Assembly: GCF_014651035.1 (NCBI RefSeq)
Contig: NZ_BMWC01000007.1
Span: 372,001 to 436,000 of the forward strand
Source of the DNA: Streptomyces lomondensis
GTDB lineage: Bacteria > Actinomycetota > Actinomycetes > Streptomycetales > Streptomycetaceae
Length of the DNA: 64,000 nt
Direction of reading: 5' to 3'
The position numbers and the translations under genes are program-made. Shown in pieces: positions 1-8,470 of the stretch. The notes beneath the pieces were generated by a model. It searched no databases and had not been told where the DNA came from. It saw nothing but the letters and a program-made list of their open reading frames with translations. How positions within the stretch are numbered: position 1 is the first letter of the stretch; each line of letters starts with the position of its first letter.

Positions 1-69
1 GTCGATGAGGATCCGGAACGTGGCCCGCAGCAGGGCCTGGTCGTCGGCGAGCAGCACGCTGATGCTCAT
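1..69 (-). CDS. Response regulator, N-terminal fragment (cut by window edge)
   Basis: Only the first 23 codons are inside the window. They read MSISVLLADDQALLR and onward, the first beta-strand and acidic pair (DD) of a receiver domain as found in NarL/LuxR-type regulators. The ATG overlaps the stop of the upstream sensor kinase in an ATGA arrangement, so the two are translationally coupled and this is almost certainly the cognate regulator. The phosphorylated Asp and the DNA-binding domain lie outside the window. Confidence 0.85.
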   Translation of the reverse strand, partial: MSISVLLADDQALLRATFRILID

Positions 70-1304
70 GCTGTCGTTCCTTCCGCGAGGTGGGTGGCGG
101 GTTGCAGCGGCAGCGCGGTGGTGACCTCGAAGCCGCCCTGGGGGCGGGGGCCCGCGCACAGCTCGCCGCCGATGGAGTGGGCGCGTTCGCGCATGCCCAT
201 GACGCCGAAGCCCCGGCCCGGGGCGGGCTCCGGCTTGCTGGGGCCGTCGTTGCTGACCGTGAGCAGCAGCCGGGAGCCGGTGTACTCCAGGCGGACGTGC
301 GCGGACTCCGCGGCGGCGTGCTTGCTGACGTTGGTGAGGGCCTCCTGCACGATCCGGTACGCGGTCAGGTCGACGCCGGGCGACAGCGGCTGCGGCTCGC
401 CCTCCGTCGTGACGGTGACCTCCAGGCCCGCCGACGCGCACGCCGAGACCAGCTCGGGCAGCCGGGCCAGGCCGGGGGACGGCTCCAGCGGCGCGGAGCC
501 GGAGGCGTCGTCGTCCTGGCGCAGCAGGCCCAGCGCGGCCTTCAGCTCCCGCAGCGCGGCGGACGTGGTGCCGGTCAGGTCGGTGAGGATCCTCTTGGTC
601 TGCTCGGGGCTGGTGAGGGCCAGGTGGGCGGCCGTACCGGCCTGGGCGTTGGCCAACGCCATGTGGTGGGCCACCACGTCGTGCAGCTCGCGGGCGATGC
701 GCATCCGCTCCTCGGTGACGCGCAGCCGGGCCTCCTCCTCCCGGGTCCGCTCGGCGTGCTCGGCCCGGGCCTGCACGGCCTGGAGGTAGGCGCGCCGCAG
801 CCGCGTCATGTTGCCGGCGGCGAGGGGCAGCATCAGCCAGAAGAACGGGCCGATCGTCCGCAGCAGCAGCGAGAGGTGGTCCATCGAGTCGGCGAACACG
901 GCCGCGACGATCACGGCCACCAGGGTGGTGACGCCGTAGACGCGGGTGGTCTTCCGCTCGGTGAGGGTGGCGAGCCAGTACAGCGCCGCCATGATCGGTG
1001 CCAGCAGCAGCGGTGTGAGCAGATAGCCCATCGAGACCGCCGCGACGGTGCAGGCCGCGGTGACGACGACGGCGGTGCGGGGGTACACCCGGTGCTTGAG
1101 CAGGACGAGGCAGGACACGCCCATGAGGGCGACGGCGGTCTTGTCCTGGTCGGGCGGGTCGGCGTTGGGCAGGGTGAGCGAGGCGCCGAAGGACGCACAG
1201 GCCATCAGCGCCAGGACCATCGCCAGATCGACGACGAAGGGGTGGCGGTCGGCGAACTCCTCCAAGCGGTCCGCGTAACGCCGCTCCTGGCTGCTGGTGA
1301 TCAT
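66..1304 (-). CDS. Sensor histidine kinase (HisKA_3 / NarL-type partner)
   Basis: Membrane sensor kinase of about 412 residues that should autophosphorylate and pass the phosphate to the regulator at 1-69. The N-terminal 170 residues hold several hydrophobic segments, followed by a charged coiled-coil linker (QARAEHAERTREEEARL). The HisKA_3 box is RIARELHDVVAHH, with the phospho-acceptor His near residue 208. The HATPase domain has the N-box YRIVQEALTNVSKHA and the G-box GRGFGVMGMRERA. I chose the ATG preceded by GGAGAGCACC; an in-frame ATG ten codons upstream (1334) has no good ribosome binding site. It lies 108 bases downstream of an MMPL transporter on the same strand, so transporter, kinase and regulator form one likely operon. 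The ligand is unknown. Confidence 0.9.
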   Translation of the reverse strand: MITSSQERRYADRLEEFADRHPFVVDLAMVLALMACASFGASLTLPNADPPDQDKTAVALMGVSCLVLLKHRVYPRTAVVVTAACTVAAVSMGYLLTPLLLAPIMAALYWLATLTERKTTRVYGVTTLVAVIVAAVFADSMDHLSLLLRTIGPFFWLMLPLAAGNMTRLRRAYLQAVQARAEHAERTREEEARLRVTEERMRIARELHDVVAHHMALANAQAGTAAHLALTSPEQTKRILTDLTGTTSAALRELKAALGLLRQDDDASGSAPLEPSPGLARLPELVSACASAGLEVTVTTEGEPQPLSPGVDLTAYRIVQEALTNVSKHAAAESAHVRLEYTGSRLLLTVSNDGPSKPEPAPGRGFGVMGMRERAHSIGGELCAGPRPQGGFEVTTALPLQPATHLAEGTTA

Positions 1305-1412
1305 GGTGCTCTCCGGTCGGTGGGCTGTGACCATCGTGGTCGACTCCGGGTGGCGACGCCCCAGAGGCCGCCCGTGTCCTTCGCCACGGGCGGCCCTGGG
1401 GGTGAGGGTTCC

Positions 1413-3617
1413 TCAGATGCGGGCCGGCTCCGGCTCGGGTGCGGCCTCCGGGGCCGGCTCCGGTCGGCGGCTGAGCGCCTCGCCTTCCACGTCGACGCGG
1501 GGCAGCAGCCGGTCCAGCCACTTCGGCAGCCACCACGCCTTGTCGCCGAGCAGGGCGAGGACGGCGGGCACGATCGCCATGCGGACGACGAAGGCGTCGA
1601 ACAGGACGGCCGAGGCGAGCCCGAACCCGATCATCTTGATCATGGAGTCGCTCTCGCCGATGAACCCGGCGAAGACCGCGATCATGATCAGGGCCGCGGC
1701 CACGACCACCCGGGCACTGTGCCGGAACCCGGACGTGACCGCCCGGTCGGCCGCCTCGCCGTGCACGTAGGCCTCCCGCATCCGGGAGACGAGGAACACC
1801 TCGTAGTCCATCGCGAGGCCGAAGACGATGCCCACCAAGAAGATCGGCATCAGGCTCATGATCGGGCCGGTCTGCTCCACGCCGAAGAGCTCCGCGCCGT
1901 GGCCCTGCTGGAAGACCACGACGACCGCGCCGAGGGAGGCCAGCACCGACAGCAGGAAGCCGAGGGCCGCCTTGAGCGGGACGAGCAGCGACCGGAAGAC
2001 CACCAGCAGCAGCACGATCGCCAGGCCGACCACCACGACCAGGTACGGGACCAGCGCGGCCTGCACCTTCTGCGCGATGTCGATGTTCAGCGCGGTGGTG
2101 CCGGTGACCTCGTAACTCGCGCCGCTGTCCGCCTCGATGCCGGGCCGCTCGTCCCGGATGGTCGTCACCAGGTCCTTGGTCTTCTCGTCGGTCGGCGCGG
2201 TCGACGGCACGACCGAGAAGACGGCCGTGTCACCGGCGTCGTTGAAACGGGCCGGGGAGACGGACACCACGCCCTTCGTGGCGCCGATCTCCTGGGCGAT
2301 CGTGCCGGCGGCGGCCTTCGGGTCGGCGGCGCCCCTGCCGTCCACGACGATGGTCAGCGGCCCGTTGAAGCCCGGCCCGAAGCCCTCGGCGAGCGCGTCG
2401 TAGGCCCGGCGCTCGGTGGTGGAGGCCGGCTTGGCCTCGTCGCCCGGCATGCCCAGCTGCAGGCCGGTCACCGGCACGGCGAGGGCGCCGAGGCCCAGGA
2501 CGCCGAGGACCAGCACGGGTACGGGGCGGCGCAGCACGAACCGGGCCCAGCGGGCGCCGCCGTTGGTCTCGGAGCTCTCCTCGATCCGGCCGCTCCTGCG
2601 GGACTTGCGGGTGAGCACGGCGTTCGGCCAGAAGCCGAGGAAGGCCGGGACGAGGGTCAGCGCGATCAGCACCGCGACGACGACGGCACCCGCGGCGGCC
2701 AGACCCATCTTGGTGAGCATCGGGATGCCGACGACGGCGAGACCCGCCAGCGCGATCACGACGGTGAGCCCGGCGAAGACGACCGCGGACCCGGCCGTGC
2801 CGACGGCGAGCCCGGTCGCCTCCTGCGGCGTGCGCCCCTTGGCGCGCTCCTCCCGGTACCGGGAGACGACGAACAGGGCGTAGTCGATGCCGACGGCCAG
2901 GCCCAGCATCATCGCCAGGGTGCCGGTGGTGGTGGACAGGCCGAGGGCGCTGGACAGGGCGAGGATCGTGGCCATGCTGACGCCGACGCCGATGACGGCG
3001 GTCAGCAGGGGCAGCCCGGCGGCGGCCAGCGAGCCGAACGTGACGAGCAGGACGACGGCGGCGATCGCGACGCCTATCACCTCGGCCATGCCGCCCGGCC
3101 CGCCCTCCTGGGCCAGCGCGGTGCCGCCCGCCTCGACGGTCAGCCCGGAGTCCCGGGCCTGGTCGAGGGTGCGCTCCAGCTGGGTGCGGCTGGCGTCGGT
3201 GAGGTCGTTGGCGCCGACCTTGTAGGTGACGGTCGCGAAGGCGGTCGTACCGTCCTTGCTGATGGTCTTCGCCCGGAACGGGTCGACGGCGCTCGCGACC
3301 TGCGTGCCGTCGCCCAGCCCGTCGACCGCCTTCTCGATGGCCTGCTTGTTCTCCGCGGCGGTCACCTTCTCGCCGCCCGGCGCGATGAACACGACCCGGG
3401 CGGTCGCGCCGTCGGCCGTGGCCCCGGGGAAGCGCTCCTCCATCAGGTCGAACGCCTTCTGGGACTCGATGCCGGGCATCGAGAACTCCTCGTCGACGGC
3501 CCCCGGCGCCTTGAGGGCGCCCAGGCCCACGGCGGCCAGGACGGCCGCCCAGACCAGGGCGACGTACCAGCGTCGCCGGAAGGCCAGACGGCCCACTCGA
3601 TACAGGAAAGCAGCCAC
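1413..3617 (-). CDS. MMPL/RND-family membrane transporter
   Basis: A 734-residue transporter of the MMPL family, which in actinomycetes exports lipids, lipid-linked compounds or drugs using the proton gradient. The layout is the family standard: one TM helix at the N-terminus (FRRRWYVALVWAAVLAAVGL), a periplasmic domain, five or six TM helices, then a second repeat of the same plan. The motif GLAVGIDYALFVVSRYREE marks the first repeat and GLAMDYEVFLVSRMREAY the second; the Asp in each is the conserved proton-relay position of the family. I chose the GTG at 3617 because GGAG sits nine bases upstream and the product starts MAAFLYRVGRLAFRRRW, as in relatives. A GTG at 3632 is the alternative. 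The gene diverges from the cold-shock gene and precedes a kinase/regulator pair. The substrate cannot be told from sequence. Confidence 0.92.
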   Translation of the reverse strand: MAAFLYRVGRLAFRRRWYVALVWAAVLAAVGLGALKAPGAVDEEFSMPGIESQKAFDLMEERFPGATADGATARVVFIAPGGEKVTAAENKQAIEKAVDGLGDGTQVASAVDPFRAKTISKDGTTAFATVTYKVGANDLTDASRTQLERTLDQARDSGLTVEAGGTALAQEGGPGGMAEVIGVAIAAVVLLVTFGSLAAAGLPLLTAVIGVGVSMATILALSSALGLSTTTGTLAMMLGLAVGIDYALFVVSRYREERAKGRTPQEATGLAVGTAGSAVVFAGLTVVIALAGLAVVGIPMLTKMGLAAAGAVVVAVLIALTLVPAFLGFWPNAVLTRKSRRSGRIEESSETNGGARWARFVLRRPVPVLVLGVLGLGALAVPVTGLQLGMPGDEAKPASTTERRAYDALAEGFGPGFNGPLTIVVDGRGAADPKAAAGTIAQEIGATKGVVSVSPARFNDAGDTAVFSVVPSTAPTDEKTKDLVTTIRDERPGIEADSGASYEVTGTTALNIDIAQKVQAALVPYLVVVVGLAIVLLLVVFRSLLVPLKAALGFLLSVLASLGAVVVVFQQGHGAELFGVEQTGPIMSLMPIFLVGIVFGLAMDYEVFLVSRMREAYVHGEAADRAVTSGFRHSARVVVAAALIMIAVFAGFIGESDSMIKMIGFGLASAVLFDAFVVRMAIVPAVLALLGDKAWWLPKWLDRLLPRVDVEGEALSRRPEPAPEAAPEPEPARI

Positions 3618-3762
3618 GGCAGAGGTCTCCACATCTGATGTCGAACGTCTGCCAAGCGTGTCCGCGACAGGGCCGTCCCGTCGTCGTGCGGCTGCCGACA
3701 ATCTCGGGTACTCGGAACGCAGTACGCGAGGGGTGCGGGTCCACCGCGGGTTGGATATTCCC

Positions 3763-3791
3763 CTGACTCCGGCCCCCGCCTGTGCTACCGT
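3763..3791 (+). promoter_or_regulatory. Candidate promoter of the cold-shock gene
   Basis: CTGACT (3763-3768), a 17-base spacer and TACCGT (3786-3791) resemble a vegetative -35/-10 pair. Transcription would begin near 3798 and leave a leader of about 165 bases before the cold-shock ATG. This rests on motif and spacing only. Confidence 0.3.
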
Positions 3792-3825
3792 CCTTGTCGT
3801 TGCGGTTTTGGTTCCCAGAGACTTC

Positions 3826-3865
3826 GAGTGCTCTATCGGCCTTTTGTCGACGAGCACTCTTTTTT
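3826..3865 (+). terminator. Intrinsic terminator/attenuator inside the cold-shock leader
   Basis: GAGTGCTC (3826-3833) and GAGCACTC (3852-3859) form a perfect 8-bp stem with an 18-base loop, followed at once by six T residues (3860-3865). A hairpin plus T-run is the classical Rho-independent terminator and is rare in DNA this rich in G+C. Nothing upstream on this strand needs terminating, because the MMPL gene diverges. The element therefore lies in the leader of the gene at 3965 and could act as an attenuator, or define a small RNA of about 70 bases. The T-run follows the stem only on the plus strand. Confidence 0.65.
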
Positions 3866-3880
3866 GTTGCCGAGGATTTT

Positions 3881-3937
3881 CGGATCTCTCCGGTGGGCGA
3901 TCATTTCGGCGACTACGGATCCGCACGGTGCGGATCC
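3881..3937 (+). promoter_or_regulatory. Alternative hairpins in the cold-shock 5' leader
   Basis: GGATCCGCAC (3917-3926) and GTGCGGATCC (3928-3937) are perfect inverted repeats, giving a stem of at least 8 bp that ends about 15 bases before the AAGGAG ribosome binding site. CGGATC also occurs at 3881-3886, so GATCCG (3918-3923) can pair either upstream or downstream. The pairings exclude each other, as in known cold-responsive csp leaders. The repeats are visible in the sequence; the switching role is inference. Confidence 0.45.
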
Positions 3938-3964
3938 CGGGTACGGCCCCAAAAGGAGATTCAC

Positions 3965-4168
3965 ATGGCATCTGGCACCGTGAAGTGGTTCAACGCGGAA
4001 AAGGGCTTCGGCTTCATCGAGCAGGAGGGCGGCGGTCCTGACGTGTTCGCCCACTACTCGAACATCGCCACCTCCGGCTTCCGCGAGCTTCAGGAAGGCC
4101 AGAAGGTTACCTTCGACGTGACGCAGGGCCAGAAGGGCCCGCAGGCCGAGAACATCGTTCCCGCCTGA
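3965..4168 (+). CDS. Cold-shock domain protein (CspA family)
   Basis: A 67-residue single cold-shock domain (OB fold) that binds single-stranded RNA and DNA and keeps transcripts unfolded. It begins MASGTVKWFNAEKGFGFI and carries both RNA-binding motifs, KGFGFI (RNP1) and VFAHY (RNP2), the latter with the streptomycete Tyr. The length matches the family. The ATG is preceded by AAAAGGAGATTCAC, a strong ribosome binding site. The leader is long and structured and contains an intrinsic terminator. A strong terminator follows the gene, and a DEAD-box RNA helicase comes next; the pairing of a csp gene with an RNA helicase is typical of cold adaptation. Identity is certain; cold induction is inferred from the family. 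Confidence 0.97.
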   Translation: MASGTVKWFNAEKGFGFIEQEGGGPDVFAHYSNIATSGFRELQEGQKVTFDVTQGQKGPQAENIVPA

Positions 4169-4190
4169 CGCCGTCGCGTAGGACCCGGTC

Positions 4191-4219
4191 GGGGCCCGCA
4201 CCCTTGGGGTGCGGGCCCC
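4191..4219 (+). terminator. Strong hairpin after the cold-shock gene
   Basis: A perfect 13-bp stem, GGGGCCCGCACCC (4191-4203) with GGGTGCGGGCCCC (4207-4219), and a three-base loop. It lies 22 bases after the csp stop and 68 bases before the helicase ATG. There is no T-run, as is usual in Streptomyces. Read-through would link the two genes; full termination would require a helicase promoter in the short gap. Confidence 0.75.
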
Positions 4220-4287
4220 GGCTCGTCTGCGCCTTCGTCCCATGTCCCGGCGGCGATGACGAGCCGCACCCACGAGGAAGGCTCCCC

Positions 4288-5694
4288 ATGGACCGCACGG
4301 CTCATCGGAACCGTTCTTCCCGCCCGGCCGGCACCGGCCGCGGCGGCCGCGGCCGCACCACCGGCCGCCCTACCGCGCCCGGCGGCGAGTTCGCACCGCC
4401 GGCCACCGTCACCCCGGCGCTCCCCGCCGTCGAGTCGTTCGCCGACCTCGGCCTGCCCGGGCCGCTGCTGACCGCGCTGCGCGCCGAGGGCGTGACCGAC
4501 CCGTTCCCGATCCAGGCGGCGACGCTGCCGAACTCGCTGGCCGGCCGTGACGTCCTGGGCCGCGGGCGCACGGGGTCGGGCAAGACGCTCGCCTTCGGCC
4601 TCGCCGTGCTGGCCCGCCTCGACGGGCAGCGGGCCGAGCCCGGGCGGCCCCTGGCGCTCGTCCTGGTCCCCACCCGGGAACTGGCCCAGCAGGTCACCGA
4701 CGCCCTCACCCCCTTCGCCCGCGCGCTGCGCCTGCGGCTCACCGCGGTGGTCGGCGGGGTGGCGATCGGCCGCCAGGTGAGCGCGCTGCGCGCCGGCGCC
4801 GAGGTCGTCGTCGCGACGCCCGGCCGGCTCAAGGACCTGATAGACCGGGGCGACTGCCGTCTGGACCGCGTCTCCGTCACCGTCCTGGACGAGGCCGACC
4901 AGATGACCGACATGGGCTTCATGCCCCAGGTCACCGCCCTGCTCGACCAGGTGCGCCCCGACGGGCAGCGCATGCTGTTCTCGGCCACCCTGGACCGCAA
5001 CGTCGACCGGCTGGTCCGCACGTACCTGCACGACCCCGTGGTCCACTCGGTCGACCCGTCCGCGGGCGCGGTCGCCACGATGGAGCACCACCTGCTGCAT
5101 GTGGCGGACGACGACAAGCACGCCACCACGACCGAGATCGCCGCCCGCGACGGCCGCGTGATCATGTTCCTGGACACCAAGCACGCCGCCGACCGGCTGG
5201 CGAAGAAGCTGCTGGCGGCCGGGGTGCGCGCCTCGGCGCTGCACGGCGGGAAGTCCCAGTCCCAGCGCACCCGGACCCTGGCCCGGTTCAAGGACGGCGA
5301 GGTCACGGTCCTGGTGGCGACCAACGTCGCCGCGCGCGGCATCCACGTCGACAACCTCGACCTCGTCGTCAACGTCGATCCGCCCGCCGACCACAAGGAC
5401 TATCTGCACCGCGGCGGCCGGACCGCCCGGGCCGGCGAGTCCGGCACGGTCGTCACCCTGGTCCTGCCCCACCAGCGCCGCGACATGACCCGGCTGATGG
5501 CCGACGCCGGCATCACCCCGCAGGTCACCCGGGTCCGCTCGGGCGGGGCCGACCTCAGCCGCATCACCGGCGCCCAGGCGCCCTCGGGTGTGCCCGTCGT
5601 CCTCACCCCGCCGGTCACCGAGAACCGTCCCGCGCGCACGGGGTCCGCCCCGGGCGGCCGGCGGGGCAGGCCGCCCCGGGGCCGCCGCCGCTGA
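4288..5694 (+). CDS. DEAD-box ATP-dependent RNA helicase
   Basis: A 468-residue SF2 RNA helicase that unwinds RNA duplexes using ATP. An Arg/Gly-rich N-terminal tail (residues 1-35) precedes the Q motif (FADLGLPGPL ... PFPIQ). Motif I is GRTGSGKT (93-100), Ia is PTRELAQQ, Ib is TPGRL, II is DEAD (201-204) and III is SAT. In domain 2, ARGIHVDNLDLVVNVDPP (motif V) and HRGGRTARAG (motif VI) are present; motif VI departs slightly from the usual HRxGRxGR. The C-terminus is again basic (RRGRPPRGRRR), probably an RNA-binding tail. The ATG follows CACGAGGAAG, a good ribosome binding site. Its place after a cold-shock gene suggests a role in RNA remodelling at low temperature. Confidence 0.95.
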   Translation: MDRTAHRNRSSRPAGTGRGGRGRTTGRPTAPGGEFAPPATVTPALPAVESFADLGLPGPLLTALRAEGVTDPFPIQAATLPNSLAGRDVLGRGRTGSGKTLAFGLAVLARLDGQRAEPGRPLALVLVPTRELAQQVTDALTPFARALRLRLTAVVGGVAIGRQVSALRAGAEVVVATPGRLKDLIDRGDCRLDRVSVTVLDEADQMTDMGFMPQVTALLDQVRPDGQRMLFSATLDRNVDRLVRTYLHDPVVHSVDPSAGAVATMEHHLLHVADDDKHATTTEIAARDGRVIMFLDTKHAADRLAKKLLAAGVRASALHGGKSQSQRTRTLARFKDGEVTVLVATNVAARGIHVDNLDLVVNVDPPADHKDYLHRGGRTARAGESGTVVTLVLPHQRRDMTRLMADAGITPQVTRVRSGGADLSRITGAQAPSGVPVVLTPPVTENRPARTGSAPGGRRGRPPRGRRR

Positions 5695-5701
5695 ACCACC
5701 C

Positions 5702-6483
5702 TCACGCGTCCGGTGACAGCCGCAGCACCGTGCCCTCCCCGTCGGCCGACAGCAGCAGCGTGCCGTCGGGGGCCGCGGCGAGGCCGGCGAACCGGGCCGA
5801 CCGGCAGGTCCTCGGCCGCGACGCGGCTCTCACCGGTGGTCAGGGAGACCGACCACAGTCTGCGGTGCCCGGTGTCCACGGTGAAGAGTGCGCCGCCGTG
5901 GACGGCGAGGCCCTGCGGGGCGCCGAGTCCGTCCGCGAGGACCACCGGCTCCCCGCCGTCGACCCGGAGTACGGCCCCGAGCCGGTCGTCGCTGACATAG
6001 CAGCGCTGGTCGGCGTCGAGGGCCACGTCCACGGGGTGTTCGAGGCCTTCGGCGACGACCAGCGTGCCGTCGGACCTGGCCGCGATGCCAGGGGCCGTCC
6101 AGGCCGCGCGGTACGACGGGACGGGTGCGGTCGTCGGGGTGCAGCTCCGTGATGCCGCCGCTGGCGAAGCTGGAGACGAACATGCGGTTCTCCGCGTCGA
6201 ACGCGGCGTTGTCCAGGCCACCCGCTGATCATGTGCGGGTAGTAGAGGCTGCCGTCCGGGCCCAGCTGCATCGCGGAGACCAGGCCGTACTCCCCCGTGG
6301 GCTGCGGCGCCACACCCGGCCGGGCACCAGGTCGGCGATGTATCCGGTGGCCGGGTCCACGGCGCTGATCCGCCCCGCGAGGAACTGGGCGGCGTACAGC
6401 CGCCCGTCCGGGCCGAACGCGACGCCGTTGGAACCCTGGAGCGGGTTGGGCGGGTTGAGGCGTTCGCCCCGCCACGGCGTCAT
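5702..6483 (-). pseudogene. SMP-30/gluconolactonase-like gene broken by several frameshifts
   Basis: The minus strand encodes an SMP-30-type beta-propeller in pieces. MTPWRGERLNPPNPLQGSN and PDGRLYAAQF come first; the match then moves to another frame (EYGLVSAMQLGPDGSLYYPH), then MFVSSFASGGITELHP, then SDGTLVVAEGLEHPVDVALD, and finally RFAGLAAAPDGTLLLSADGE to the stop at 5702. That is about four frame changes in 780 bases (near 6300, 6220, 6120 and 5800). The ATG overlaps the stop of the monooxygenase gene in an ATGA arrangement, so the two were an operon. Intact relatives hydrolyse lactones, which fits a partner monooxygenase that makes lactones or esters. As it stands the gene cannot give a functional protein. 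Confidence 0.8.
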
Positions 6484-8276
6484 GAGCCCAGCACCTCGTC
6501 CATGCCGCCCTCCGCACGCCAGCGCCGGATCAGCTCGTAGAAGGCGACCGGGCCGTCCCCGTACGTCTCGCTGCGCGGTCTCGGCATGCCCTCGGCGTTG
6601 TAGTAGCCGGGGGTGCACTCGGACTGGAACGCGAACAGGTCGACCGACTTCTCGCGGATGGTGGCCACCCAGGCGTCCTCCGCCTCGGCCGCCGGTTCCA
6701 CGCACCGCGCCCCGCGCCGGTCCGCCTCGGCGATCACCTCGGCGACATGGGTGGCCTGTTCGTCCAGGACGTGCACGTAGTTCACGGAGCTGGCGCTCTG
6801 CACCGAGCCCAGCATGAACAGGCTGGGGAAACCCCGGCTGTAGAAGCCGTGCAGGGTCCTCGGGCCGGTCGTCCGCCAGGCGTCCAGCAGGGCGACGCCG
6901 TCCCTGCCGTACGCGGGGAGCTGCCCGGACAGCAGGCCGGAGACGCCGACCTCGAAACCGGTGCCGAAGACGACGCAGTCGACCTCGTACGCCACGCCCC
7001 CGACCACCACGGCGCGTTCGGTGACGCGCTCGACGCCCCCGTGGTCGGCCGTGTCGACGAGCGTCACGTTGGGCCGGTTGAAGGTCTCCAGGTACGTGTC
7101 GCTGAAGGTGGGCCGCTTGCACATGTAGCGGTACCAGGGCTTGAGCTTCTCGGCCGTCGCCGGGTCCCGGACGATGCGGTCGACCCGGGCCCGCAGCTCG
7201 TTCATCTTCTGGAAGTCGGCGATCTCCTCCAGCCGTTCGCGCTCCTCGGGCGTGAGGTCGGCGTAGCTGTCGGTCGGGATGAGCTTCTGCTGGAGGCGGG
7301 CGGTGCTGGTCCAGCCGTCGGCCACCAGGTCCTCGTCGGTGCGGGCGCCGGTGACGACCGCGAGGAAGTTGTCCCGGCGGCGCCGCGCCCAGCCGGGCTG
7401 CAGCGAGCCGGCCCACTCGGGGTCCGTGGGGCGCTGGCCGCGCACGTCCACGGAGGAGGGCGTGCGCTGGAAGACGTACAGGTGCCGGGCGTCCCGGCCG
7501 AGGTGGGGGACGACCTGGATGGCCGTGGCGCCGGTGCCGATGAGGGCCACGCGCTGGTCGGCGAGCTTCGTCAGGCCGCCGTTCGCGTCGCCGCCGGTGT
7601 AGTCGTAGTCCCAGCGGCTGGTGTGGAACATGTGGCCCTTGAAGGTCTCGATGCCTTCGATGCCGGGGAGTTTGGGCTGGCTGAGCAGCCGGTCGCGACG
7701 ACGACGTGGCGGGCGGTCATGCGGTCGCCGCGGTCGGTCGTGACGGCCCACGCGGACTCGTCCTCGTCCCAGCGCAGTTCGGTGGCCTGCGTCCGGAAGC
7801 AGGCGTCGCGGTAGAGGTCGAAGTGGCGCGCGATCGCCTGGGCGTGCTCCCTGATCTCCTCGCCCGGCGCGTACTTCCACTTCGGGACGTAGCCGAGCTC
7901 CTCCAGCAGCGGCATGTAGACGTACGACTCGATGTCGCAGTGGATGCCCGGGTACCGGTTCCAGTACCAGGTGCCGCCGAAGTCGGCGCCCTTCTCGATG
8001 ATCCGGATCCCGCGAACGCCCGCCTGGCGCAGCCGGGCACCGGTGAGCAGGCCGCCGAATCCGCCGCCGACCACCACCACGTCCACGTGGTCGGTCAGGG
8101 GCTCCCGGGTGAACCCGGGCTCGGCGTGCGGGTCCTCGTCGAAGTGGCCGAACTCGCCGGTGGTGCGCCGGTACTGGCGGTTGCCGTCCGGGCGGATCCG
8201 CCGGTCGCGCTCGGCCCGGTACCGCGCGCGCAGGGCGTCCGGGTCGAAGTCGAGCGGGGTGTGGGGGGGTGGACAT
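6480..8276 (-). pseudogene. Flavin-dependent (Baeyer-Villiger-type) monooxygenase, two frameshifts
   Basis: About 598 codons resembling FAD/NADPH monooxygenases that insert oxygen into cyclic or linear ketones. Visible parts are an N-terminal extension (LDFDPDALRARYRAERDRR), the FAD-binding VVVVGGGFGGLLTGARLRQ, KGADFGGTWYWNRYPG, the BVMO-type FKGHMFHTSRWDYD, the second nucleotide-binding VALIGTGATAIQVVPHLG, and a C-terminal domain to EGGMDEVLGS. The ATG at 8276 (GAGGA upstream) is out of frame with the body because of a seven-base C/G run at 8263-8269; six would restore the frame. A second break near 7690 (VVVATG against LLSQPKLPG) needs one extra base. If either indel is a sequencing error the gene could be intact, but its neighbours are also broken, which favours real decay. 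Confidence 0.85.
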
Positions 8277-8325
8277 GGTGTCCTCTTCCTCTCGTGTCTC
8301 CGGGGAAGGATGGGGGCTACGGCGG

Positions 8326-8424
8326 TCAGACGGCGGCCCAGGCGTTGTCCACCGGCAGGATGACGCCGTTGACGCCGCTCGCCGCGTGGGACGCGAGATA
8401 GACGAGGGCGGCGGCCGCCCTGGC
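8326..8424 (-). pseudogene. C-terminal remnant of a short-chain dehydrogenase (SDR)
   Basis: In the frame ending at the TGA at 8328-8326 the minus strand reads ALVYLASHAASGVNGVILP then VDNAWAAV. This is the typical end of an SDR oxidoreductase (helix, YLAS, SGV-G-xLPVD). No Rossmann motif or YxxxK active site is present; everything before about 33 residues has been lost and replaced by the start of a glycosyltransferase gene. An SDR directly upstream of a Baeyer-Villiger monooxygenase and a lactonase is a common actinomycete arrangement, so this was probably the third gene of that cluster. Confidence 0.7.
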
Positions 8425-8464
8425 AGGGCGGGAAGTCGTTGGTGACGACGAGCGTGCGCGGCAT
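8416..8464 (-). pseudogene. N-terminal remnant of a GT4 glycosyltransferase
   Basis: The ATG at 8464 begins MPRTLVVTNDFPPCQGG, the conserved first beta-strand and donor-site loop of GT4 mannosyltransferases (usually LLVTNDFPP-x-x-GG). It starts six bases after the stop of a GT87 gene, the usual partner. After the GG the sequence switches to SDR coding DNA in another frame. The joint lies within the G+C-rich stretch 8404-8424. This looks like a deletion that fused two unrelated genes. Confidence 0.7.
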
Positions 8465-8470
8465 GGCCGG

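Noticed and set aside
90..3638. Very long plus-strand open frame (1182 codons) over the kinase and MMPL genes
   Set aside because: It is the antisense of two clear genes; its translation is Gly/Arg/His/Asp-rich without domains and has the wrong third-position base bias.
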